16,460 nt of DNA from assembly GCA_900556945.1 (NCBI GenBank), contig USQP01000001.1, positions 1-16,460 of the forward strand, written 5' to 3'. Made by a program: the position numbers and the translations under genes. Of the stretch, positions 9,101 to 16,460 are shown piece by piece. This DNA comes from an uncultured Clostridium sp. (lineage in GTDB: Bacteria > Bacillota > Clostridia > TANB77 > CAG-508). Position 1 is the first letter of the stretch; every line of letters begins with the position of its first letter. The notes beneath the pieces were generated by a model. The model searched no databases. It worked only from the letters and a program-made list of their open reading frames with translations, and had not been told where the DNA came from.

Positions 9101-12100
9101 ACTGCATCAGATTCGATGATTGATAGGACAGAAGAGGAATATAAAGTATATTCTTATCAAGAGGATGAATATTATAAAACAGTAATCGTAGAATTATCAC
9201 CTATGGCAAAAATTGGGGATGTAGAAACGAGCCTAATAGAAGCAATTAATTTGGCTGAAGAGGGAGATACCATAGAAATTTTAAGAGATATCCAAGTGAA
9301 AGAAGTGATTGTTGTACCAGAGAATAAAGATATAGCAATTGATTTAAAAGGTTATAAAATTTCTATGAAGTCAACAGCAGTTAATTTAGAAGCTGTATTA
9401 GAAAATAGAGGTACTTTAAATCTAGTGGGAAATGGTGGATCTATTTATAATGGTACAAGTGTAGGAACAACTGTAATCAATAATGGAACATTGAAAATAA
9501 ATGCTAATATAAGGAAAGAAAATACAAGTAGACCATTAATTAATAATGGAACTTTAGATTTATTAGGAGGAAGTATATATAGCTATTATGGTACAGTAGT
9601 TGAAAACAATGGCGTATTTAATTTAAAAGCTGGATGGGTAGAGTGTGGAAGCGGAAGTTATAGTAGTAGCTATTATATGGTTAAAAATACGGCAGAATTT
9701 AATATGTTAGGAGGTTATATTCAGTCTTATTACTATAAGAGTGGAATAAAAAATGAAAAAGGCTCGACTTTTACAATGAAAGCGGGTACTATACGTGCGG
9801 ATGCATATGGTATTTACAATGATAGTGATAACGAAATGAATCTACTAGGGGGTACAATAACTCGATATTATACGAATGCTTCAACTAGCTATGCAATCTA
9901 TAATAATACGAGTGCTGATATCAATATAGAAGGATTAACGATAAATAATCGTTATACATATGGAATTTATAACAAAGAAAATGGCAATATAGCCGTATCA
10001 AATAAAACAAATATTTCTATCAGTGGTTCAAGCTATGGTTATGGAATTTACAATAACGGAACTGGTAACATAGAGATATCAGGAGAAAGTACAGTTTCTG
10101 CGAAAAATGGAAACGTTGAGTATGGAATATACAATAATGGTTCAGGTAATTTAGTGATACAAAAATCAACAATATCAGCCAATGGAACGAACCAAGCCTA
10201 TGGAATTATGAATGCTAATGAAGGAACAGTAGTAATAGCAAATGGAAATATGAATGTAGAAAGTAGTTCGGGATATGCTTATGGAATTTATAATGGAGTG
10301 TTAGGAACGGCAACAATAGAGAGAGCAAATATTATAGTAACCACAACAGAAGGAAAAGCATATGGAATAAATAATGAATCAAAAAATCCATTAATAGTTA
10401 AAGAGGGAATTATAGCAGCAGGAGGAACTCAAAGTATAGGAATATACAGTAGTACATCAAATATTATATTGGGAAGCAAAGATGAAAATGTTACACCAGA
10501 AGTGCCAGTTGTTAAAGCTGATAATGTTGGAATTTATATTAATGAAGTAGATGCTAAATTTAATTTTTATGATGGACAAATCATAGGAAGCATACCATTT
10601 AATACGGGAGCTAATACAATAGAAGGATATAAAATCATTCAATATTATGATAAAGAAGAAGAGACAGAAGTAGCTATTCCTGTAGAAACAGATTATTATG
10701 TACTAACATATACTTTGATAGGTGGGCAAAAATATGATTCGCTTGTGATAAAAGCGGGAACAGAAATAACAGATGATATTTTACCTAAAATAGAAGAAGG
10801 CTATGAATTTTCAGGATGGGAAGGATTACCTGAAGTAATGCCAGAAAAAGATGTAACAGTCTATGCAATATTAGTTCCAAAAACCTATACCATTACTTAT
10901 TATGTAGATGGAGAAGAATATGATAAACAAGAGAACATAGAATACAAATCAAGTATAACACCAATTGATGTACCAGTAAAAGAAGAAAATGAATTCAGCG
11001 GATGGAATGGAATACCAGAGGTAATGCCCGCTGAAGATATAGAAGTAAGAGGAGTATTTACTTATTTTGCAACATTCTATAATGAAGATAAAACAGAAGT
11101 AATTAAACAAGTGCCATTTACAATCAATGACACATCTATTGAAGAACCAAAAATAACAGAAGAAGAAGGATATATTAAATATTGGGACGAATATGAGTTA
11201 AAGGCAGAAAATATAGAAATAGTATTAATTTCTATAGAAAAAGATACAGTAGTAAATAAAACACAAGGAAAATCTTACAATAATATAGAGTCTGCTATAG
11301 CAGAAGCAAAAACAGATGGAACAAAAGATGAATTATATGTGTTTGAAGATTTAAATATGGAAACAACACTTATCATACCTAAAAATACCAATATAGAATT
11401 AGACTTGAATGGACATAAGATAATAAACAATAGTACTTATTGTGCAATTGATAATTACGGTACATTGACAATTAAAAATAGAGGAGAAGAAACATCAAGT
11501 ATAGAAATATCAAAAGACGACACAAATGTTTATGGAATTTATAATAGAAACAATGTAACAGTAGATAATGTAAATATAAGTGTAATATCATTTGGAGATT
11601 ACGAAGGAATAGGAATTTATAATCAAGATAGTGCAATAACGAATGTAGGTGTAAAAGATGAAGTATCAAGTAATACAAACCCAGTAATATCAACTACAAC
11701 GTTTGCTATTAACAATGAATCAGGAACTTTCAATTTCTATGACGGTTATTTAATAGCTAATACCGCAATAAATGGAGAAATAACAGAAACAGAAATTGGA
11801 CATGAGAAAAAGATAGAAACAATAGACGGAAAGGAAAAATGTTATTTAGAGGCATTAGCAAATGGAACAAAATTGCAAGCTATTGATGAAAATGGAATCA
11901 CATGGAATTTTACTGTACAAAATAAGAGAGCAACTAACGTATCTTATGAAAGTGGTGATTTACCAGAGAACTTAGTGATTCCTTCTACCCTAAAAGGTTG
12001 CCCAGTAACAAGTTTATACAATGGATATAGAAAAAATATATTTGTAAAAAGTGATTCAGCAAGTAATAATACAATAAAGAAAATAACAATACCAGATACA

Positions 12101-15100
12101 GTGACAAGTGTAGGATCTTATGCTTTTTATAATTGTACAGGATTGATTGATGTAGTAATAGGAAATAATGTGAAAAGCATAGGAAATAATTCATTTGAAA
12201 GTTGTTCCTCATTAATAAACGTCAAAATACCGGATAGCGTGACAAGTATAGGAAGTGAAGCGTTTAAATACTGTAGAGGATTAACAACAGTAACAATAGG
12301 AAACAATGTAGCAACTATAGGTCCATTTGCATTTTATAATTGCAATACTTTATCAAGTGCCAAAATACCAGATAGTGTGACAACTATAGGAAATAGTGCT
12401 TTCTATAATTGTACAAGCTTATCAAATGTAACGATACCAAATAGTGTAACAAATATAGGAGAATCTGCATTTTATAATTGTTCTGAATTGACTGAAGTAA
12501 TAATAGGAACTAGTGTAACAAGTATAGGAAATAGTGCATTCTATGGTTGTACAAGCTTATTAAATATAGAGATACCAGCAAGTGTAACAAGTATAGGAGA
12601 TACTGTATTCAAAAATTGTGATAGTCTAGAAAGAATCGATGTAAATACAAACAATATAAAATATAGCAGTAAAGATGGAGTATTATTTGATAAATACAAG
12701 TTAACTATCATAAAATATCCATCAAATAAAAGAGATATTACAAATTATGCAATACCTAAAACAGTAAATACTATCAGCGATTATACATTTAGTGGTTGTA
12801 TTGGATTAGAAATTATCGAAATACCAAATAGTGTAACAAGTATAGGAAATAGTGCATTTAGTGAGTGTAGTAATTTGGAAAATGTAGTAATACCAGAGGG
12901 AATAACAACAATAAAAAGTTATACATTTAGTAATTGCTCTTCTTTGACAAGTGTGACGATACCAACAAGTGTAACAAGTATAGAAAGTAATGCATTTTAT
13001 AATTGTTCTGCTTTAACAAGTGTAGAAATACCAGAAAATGTAACAAATATAGGAAGTTCTGCATTTTATGGCTGTTCTTCATTAACGAATGCAAGTATAC
13101 CAAATAGTGTAGAGACGTTAGAAAACTATACATTTAGCAATTGTAGTAACTTAATAAGGATACAAATAGGAAAAGGCGTGACAAAAATAGCAGATAATGT
13201 ATTAGACAATTGTAATAAATTAGAGAGAATAGAAGTAGATGAAAATAATGCTAGCTATAGTAGCGTTGATGGAGTATTATTTGATAAAGGAAAATTGATT
13301 TTAATAAGATATCCATCCAACAAAAGTGATGTTTCTAATTATGAAATACCATCAACGGTAGAAACTATAAAAAATAGTGCGTTTTCTAATTGTTCAGCAT
13401 TAGAAAGTGTAATGATACCAGATAGTGTAGTGTCTATAGGCAATAACGCATTCTCTAGCTGCAAAAGTTTAGCAAATGTAATAATTGGAAATAGTGTGAC
13501 AAGTATAGGAAGTTCTGCATTCTCTAGCTGTTCTGCCTTAACAAGTGTAATCGTACCAGACAGTGTGACAAGTATGGGAAGCTATGTATTCTATAACTGT
13601 TCTGCCTTAACAAGTGTAACAATAGGAAACGGAGTAACAGGAATACAAAGTCAAGCATTCTATTATTGTTCTAAATTGCTAGATGTAACAATAGGAAACA
13701 GTGTAACAAATATAGGAAGTCATGCATTTTCTTATTGTAGTTCATTAACAAGCGTGATGATACCAGATAGCGTAACAAGTATAGGAAGCCATGCATTCTA
13801 TGAATCAACAAATTTAACAAATGTAACAATTGGAAGTGGAATTAATAGTATTGGAACTTATGCATTTTATTACTGTAACAATATAGTAGATATCTATATA
13901 GACAAAATACAATCTGAAGTAACGTTTGGAAGTAGTTGGAAATCAAGTGGATATGTGCATTATAAAGATTGTACACATAGTTTAACAAATAATATGCAAT
14001 CAGATACTTTATCAATAGTACAAACAGATGCTAGTAGCAATATTGAAGATGGAAAAATATCTTGTAGAGGAATGTATCAATTTAAAGTAGTTGATGAATC
14101 AGGAGAAGTTGTAAAAGATAAACTAGTAAAAATAAGACAACAAGAAAGAGTGGATTATAGTAGCACTAGAACAATTTGGATAGCTCCAAATCAAGAGGGA
14201 ATATATACAATAAAAAATATAGTAAGAAATGTTACAATAGAAGAAATAGGTGAACTTTCCAATGGAAAAGTAGTACAAGCTACAGATTCAAACGGAATAA
14301 CATGGAATTATACTTACCAAAATGGTAATGCAGAAAATATATATTATGAACAAGGAAATATAACATCTGATATAGAGCTTCCTTCTGAATTAGATGGACA
14401 TACAGTTATAAGTTGTAAAGAAAATATGTTTTCTAATGCTATGACAAGCAGAAATGAAATAAAGGCAATTACAGTACCAGAAAGTATAAAAAGTATAAAT
14501 GATTCTGCGTTTTCTGCATGTAATAACTTGGAAAGTATAAATGTTAATGAAAATAATAATTATTATAGTAGTTTTAGCGGAATACTATATGACAAAGAGC
14601 AAACTGAAATAAAAATAGTACCTAGAGCAATAAAAGAAGCAATTATACCAAATGGTGTAAAGAGTATAGAAAGTAATGTATTTTCTGGTTGTACAGCTTT
14701 AACGAATGTAACGATACCAAATAGTATAACTAATATAGGAAGTTCTGCATTTAGTGAATGTAGTAATTTAGTAGATGTGACAATATCAGATAGTATAACA
14801 AGTATAGAGGCTAATACATTTTATAATTGTTCTGCCTTAACAAGTATAACCATACCAAATAATGTAACAAGTATAGGAAGCAATGCATTTTATAATTGTA
14901 CGAGTTTAACAAATGTAACAATAGGAAGTGGAGTAACAAACATATCAAATAGTACATTTAATAGTTGTAATAAACTAGAAAGTATCAATGTAAGTGTAGA
15001 AAACAAAACTTATAGTAGTGTGGATGGAATATTATATAATAGAGAACAGACAGAAATTATTTATATTCCAATAGCAATAAAAGAAGTAAGCATTCCAGAT

Positions 15101-16416
15101 ACAATCATAGAGATAGAAAATGGTGTGTTTAATAGTTGTAGTAGTTTAACAAGTATAACAATAGGAAAAGGTGTAACTACTATAGGAAATATTGCATTTT
15201 CTAACTGTAGTAAATTGGAAAATATAAATGTAAGTGATAAGAATGCTAATTATAGCAGTATAGAAGGAATATTATATAATAAACGACAAACAACAATGAT
15301 AATGGTACCAAGAGCAACAAAAGAAATAGAGGTTCCAAATACTGTAACGAAAATAGAAAATTATGCGTTTTATAATTGCGATAATTTAGAAATAATAACA
15401 ATAGGAGATAGTGTGACAGATATAGAAATAGAGGAGGTATCTTTCTATAATTGTAGTAAATTAAAGAGCATAGATGTAAGTAATAATAACACTGTTTATA
15501 GTAGTATAGATGGAATATTGTATAACAAAGAACAAACTAGATTAGTAAAAGTACCAAAGGCAGTTGGAAAAGTATTAATGCCAGCCACCATAGAAACAAT
15601 AGGAAATTATGCGTATAATAATTGTACAAATTTAAGTGATATCATTATAAGAGATGGTGTAAAAACGATAGAAAGCTATGCGTTTAATAATTGTAGTAAT
15701 CTAAGAAGCATAACTATACCAAATAGCGTGACTAGGATAGAAAGTTGTGCATTCAATAACTGTAACAATCTGACCAATGTAATAATAGGAAATGGTGTAA
15801 ATTATATAGATAATGATGTATTTAATAATTGTACAAATCTAAATAGTATTAATGTAAGTGAGGATAACAATTCTTATAGTAGCCAAAAGGGAATCTTGTA
15901 CAATAAAGATCAAACTGCAATAATAAAAGTGCCAAGAAAAATAAGCAGTCTAGAAATACTAAATACAGTAACAAGTATAGCAGATTATGCATTCTATAAT
16001 TGTAGCAATTTAACCAGTATAACAATACCAGAAACAGTAACAACGATAGGAGATTACGCATTTTATAATTGTGATGCTTTAACAAACATAATAATACCAG
16101 ATAATGTAACTAATCTAGGAGATTATGTATTTTATGATTGCTATAGATTAGCAAATGTGACAATTGGAAATAGTGTAACCAATATAGGAAATTATGCATT
16201 CTATAATTGTTCTAATTTAACAAGTATAGAAATATCGGATAGTGTAATAAGTATAGGAGATTATGCATTTTACTATTGCTATAAATTAAAAGATGTAACC
16301 ATCCCAGAAGAAGTAACGACGATAGGAAGTTATGCATTCTACTACTGCTATAATATAACGAATATAACTATCCCAGAAAAAGTGACAAATATAGGAAGTT
16401 ATGCATTCTATAATTG
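3110..16416 (+). CDS. Giant membrane-anchored adhesin: dockerin, InlB-like repeats, beta-helices and BspA-type LRRs (3'-truncated)
   Basis: This is a single open frame of 4436 genomic residues. In order: membrane segment 14-36; juxtamembrane domain about 38-125; N/T/S-rich linker about 126-185; type I dockerin 194-255; InlB/Flg_new and MucBP-like repeats 264-926; beta-helix modules 927-1387, 1423-1798, 1838-1999 and 2032-2497; a second InlB-like block 2528-2713; beta-helix module 2714-2887; BspA-type LRR module 2918-3591; linker 3592-3717; second LRR module from 3718 to the cut. All these families are surface or adhesion modules, and no enzyme domain is recognised. Likely role: long cell-surface adhesin or scaffold, with the dockerin able to bind a cohesin (family knowledge; partner not in window). 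The real 3' end is missing: the frame runs into adapter, giving the artefactual tail LLYTSPSPRDA and a stop inside the sample index. A C-terminal anchor, if any, is not seen. It follows a paralogous gene but lies beyond a terminator, so is probably its own transcript. Confidence 0.9.
3149..3217 (+). other. N-terminal membrane anchor or signal-anchor
   Basis: Residues 14-36 are hydrophobic (VILAIMEILLVVGC then IVFLWIMSI), preceded by KKRK at 10-13. This is consistent with Sec export and an outside C-terminus. No clear signal peptidase I site follows, so it may stay as an uncleaved anchor. Glu20 inside the hydrophobic run is unusual. VVGC (24-27) resembles a lipobox but the segment stays hydrophobic after Cys27. 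Confidence 0.7.
3689..3874 (+). other. Type I dockerin domain
   Basis: Residues 194-255 hold two dockerin-type calcium loops with following helices: GDLTGNGDINVTELTRIV (from 196) and VDLNGDGTVDITDIESCI (Asp233 starts the second loop). Acidic residues lie at positions 1, 3/5 and 12 of each loop as in EF-hand-like dockerins, which bind cohesins in the presence of calcium. The stretch before it (about 38-125, with IMPQTNYETF and YVTTGMVIVI) resembles the small domain often found ahead of dockerins in clostridial surface proteins. The unusual point is the location: dockerins are more often C-terminal, whereas this one sits just outside the membrane anchor. Confidence 0.85.
3899..5887 (+). repeat. 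InlB B-repeat (Flg_new) and MucBP-like repeat block
   Basis: Residues 264-926. Flg_new/InlB-type units are recognised by V-TFKDYDGS, a GE-V-IP-NP turn, F-GW-P and a closing YTATYE; they lie at about 264-329, 718-781, 784-851 and 853-926. Between the first and second of these are three MucBP-like units (YKVE[YH]Y, LDG-Y, LTGT-GA, GFTED, LTLKLYYNRN), two of them followed by an InlB-like half ending NITMPAGE-TL-ATT. These are small beta-grasp or Ig-like stalk domains common in Gram-positive adhesins. They probably form a spacer lifting the beta-helices off the surface. Confidence 0.8.
4106..5257 (+). repeat. Tandem repeat of about 465 bases (155 codons), two and a half copies
   Basis: The sequence CAAGCACAATACAAAGTAGA starts at 4106 and again at 4571, a period of exactly 465 bases. 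A third unit begins near 5039: TACAAAGTAGAA recurs at 4115, 4580 and 5048, so the second period is 468. The third unit stops after its MucBP-like half and switches to a Flg_new unit. Long stretches are nearly identical at the DNA level (GCAGAGACAGAAAACTTAAC recurs in units 1 and 3), suggesting recent duplication or ongoing homogenisation. Confidence 0.85.
5888..7270 (+). repeat. Beta-helix supermodule 1 of the giant gene
   Basis: Residues 927-1387. Header: VARLVE, YMTLQEAIDAA, IKLLQD, VTIDLNGKTV and NYGTLTITD. It is followed by many rungs, seen as SYGIYN, GYGIYN, AYGIYN, MYGIYN and NYGIYN turns, with GGTI, GGKV, GGIV or GGEI strand ends. The cap from 1341 has VEIGIKDGKV, QPNIYG, AIYN and YYDGILTG. 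This is the richest YGIYN ladder in the window, with eight exact copies. Confidence 0.8.
7376..8503 (+). repeat. Beta-helix supermodule 2 of the giant gene
   Basis: Residues 1423-1798. Header: VVKIGNTEYPTLADAVDAA, IKIDLAGHKV and TNNGILEIVD. It carries an E/A/K-rich insertion of about 35 residues (around 1442-1480, EEETTEEAIAKAKLA) not found in the other headers. The rungs are short and regular: VNGGDITGN, GGAITGNSYGV and GGTITGK. The cap from 1756 has IAIGKKDNNV, NPLIIG, YGI and IYDGKILG. Confidence 0.78.
8621..9106 (+). repeat. Beta-helix supermodule 3 of the giant gene (minimal)
   Basis: Residues 1838-1999. Header: IIRVGDTEYKSWKEA, ITLDLNSKTI and VNRGTLEITD. Only two or three rungs (IGVQNSGNMTI, SYGIYNYSGNL) separate it from a canonical cap from 1958: LTIGIEDNNV, IPTIRS, YGV and MFDGTILG. 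It shows that header and cap are fixed while the number of rungs varies. Confidence 0.78.
9203..10600 (+). repeat. Beta-helix supermodule 4 of the giant gene
   Basis: Residues 2032-2497. Header: MAKIGDVETSLIEAINLA, IEILRD, IAIDLKGYKI and ENRGTLNLV. Many rungs follow, including AYGIYND, TYGIYNK, GYGIYNN, EYGIYNN and AYGIYNG, some Ser/Tyr-rich (YSYYG, YSSSYY). The cap from 2452 has IILGSKDENV, VPVVKA, VGIY and FYDGQIIG. Confidence 0.8.
10691..11248 (+). repeat. Second InlB-like repeat block between beta-helices 4 and 5
   Basis: Residues 2528-2713. Two units have the variant signature F-GW-G-PEVMP--D--V (FSGWEGLPEVMPEKDVTVYA; FSGWNGIPEVMPAEDIEVRG). A third, more divergent unit begins ATFYNEDKTEVIKQ. 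They differ from the N-terminal block in having GLPEVMP in place of the NPEI-ETVT-N turn, so they are a separate subfamily rather than a copy of that block. Probable spacer domains. Confidence 0.7.
11249..11770 (+). repeat. Beta-helix supermodule 5 of the giant gene (minimal)
   Basis: Residues 2714-2887. Header: KTQGKSYNNIESAIAEA, IELDLNGHKI and DNYGTLTIKN. Two rungs follow (VYGIYNRNNVTV, IGIYNQD). The cap from 2844 has TNVGVKDEV, NPVIST, FAIN and FYDGYLIA. It leads directly into the first LRR module. Confidence 0.75.
11861..12073 (+). other. BspA-module preamble, copy 1
   Basis: Residues 2918-2988 start NGTKLQAIDENGITWNFT and lead to LPENLVIPSTLKGCPVTSL. This beta-rich segment commonly precedes LRR_5/BspA arrays. 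A second copy with the same framework (QATDSNGITWNYT, IELPSELDGHTVIS) precedes the second LRR array at 14261. Confidence 0.65.
12074..13882 (+). repeat. BspA-type (LRR_5) leucine-rich repeat array 1, 23 units
   Basis: Residues 2989-3591. The consensus 23-residue unit is LTSVTIP-SVTSIG--AFYNCS. I count 21 units of exactly 23 residues plus two long units of 60 (starting LERIDV and LERIEV), which sums exactly to the array length. The long units hold YSS-DGVLFDK and a YPSNK-D--NY-IP segment. Cys in the NC position is kept in every unit except the 22nd (FYESTN). BspA-like LRRs are known adhesion modules in gut and oral bacteria. Confidence 0.92.
13883..14260 (+). other. Linker domain between the two LRR arrays
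   Basis: Residues 3592-3717. It begins with the typical end of a BspA array (IVDIYIDK, VTFGSSWKSSGYVHYKDCTHSL). An Ig-like beta segment follows (MYQFKVVDESGEVVKDKLVKI, here split by a two-residue step) and ends VTIEEIGELS. It separates two independent LRR modules. No ligand can be named. Confidence 0.6.
14261..14458 (+). other. BspA-module preamble, copy 2
   Basis: Residues 3718-3783: NGKVVQATDSNGITWNYT, then SDIELPSELDGHTVISC. It is homologous to the segment at 11861-12073 in order, length and key residues (NG, QA, D, NGITWN, L-IPS-L-G). So the whole preamble-plus-array unit has been duplicated, not just the repeats. Confidence 0.65.
14459..16416 (+). repeat. BspA-type (LRR_5) leucine-rich repeat array 2, at least 21 units, cut by adapter
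   Basis: Residues 3784-4436. I count 21 units, the last incomplete. Fifteen are of the 23-residue class, five are long units of 57 residues, and one (LEIITIGDSV onwards) has 25 through a two-residue insertion near EIEEVS. The long units carry YSS--GILY[DN]KEQT and a VPRA- or VPKA-like segment in place of the YPSNK segment of array 1. Every unit ends in a Cys at the NC position. The array is still in mid-repeat at the adapter junction, so its true length is unknown. Confidence 0.92.
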
Positions 16417-16460
16417 CTGTCTCTTATACACATCTCCGAGCCCACGAGACGCGTAGTAAT
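16417..16460. other. Nextera (Tn5) adapter plus sample index at the right end
   Basis: Positions 16417-16450 are the reverse complement of the left-end adapter, starting with the mosaic end (CTGTCTCTTATACACATCT). Then come eight bases GCGTAGTA (16451-16458) and AT, in the position of an i7 index and the first bases of the P7 primer. From memory GCGTAGTA is Illumina index N719. The apparent tail LLYTSPSPRDA and the TAG at 16454-16456 are encoded here and are not biological. Confidence 0.98.

Noticed and set aside
12074..16416. Regular 69-base periodicity that could suggest a CRISPR-like or satellite array
   Set aside because: The period is 23 codons of a BspA-type LRR in an unbroken frame. 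There are no conserved direct repeats separated by unique spacers.
16418..16456. C-terminal tail LLYTSPSPRDA and TAG stop of the giant protein
   Set aside because: Encoded by Nextera adapter and sample index, not genome.

Overview
This window looks like a low-GC, anaerobic Bacillota (clostridial) gut or rumen bacterium, read from a metagenome or single-cell assembly. The reasons are a composition of roughly 30% GC by eye, heavy use of AGA for Arg and ATA for Ile, strong AAGGAG-type ribosome binding, and surface-protein modules typical of gut Clostridia: a type I dockerin, InlB/Flg_new-like repeats, right-handed beta-helices and BspA-type leucine-rich repeats. The standard genetic code fits throughout. 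I see no RNA genes, mobile elements or CRISPR.

Both ends are sequencing adapter, not genome. Positions 1-35 and 16417-16460 are Nextera (Tn5) adapter read-through, and the right end continues into an 8-base sample index. Genomic sequence is therefore about 36-16416. Neither large gene is complete. The apparent GTG start of the first gene and the apparent TAG stop of the second are adapter artefacts.

Layout: (i) 36-2905 is the 3' part of a giant beta-helix surface protein. It stops in the middle of a repeated module, and an intrinsic terminator overlaps its last codons. (ii) 2906-3109 is a 204-base intergenic region with a candidate promoter, two tiny leader ORFs and a clear ribosome binding site. 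(iii) 3110-16416 is one uninterrupted 13.3-kb reading frame (4436 residues seen, 3' end missing). It encodes, in order: an N-terminal membrane segment, a juxtamembrane domain, an N/T/S-rich linker, a type I dockerin, a block of InlB/MucBP-like repeats, four beta-helix modules, a second InlB-like block, a fifth beta-helix module, and two complete-looking BspA-type LRR modules, the second cut by the adapter.

The two genes are tandem paralogues in their beta-helix parts. They share a recurrent three-part unit that I read as a header of about 100 residues, a variable number of YGIYN/GGTI rungs, and a terminal cap carrying IGxKD...PxI...FYDGxI. No catalytic motif is recognisable, so the likely role is a very long surface adhesin or scaffold. 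Its near-N-terminal dockerin could recruit cohesin-bearing proteins close to the membrane. That role is inference; the module order is seen directly.
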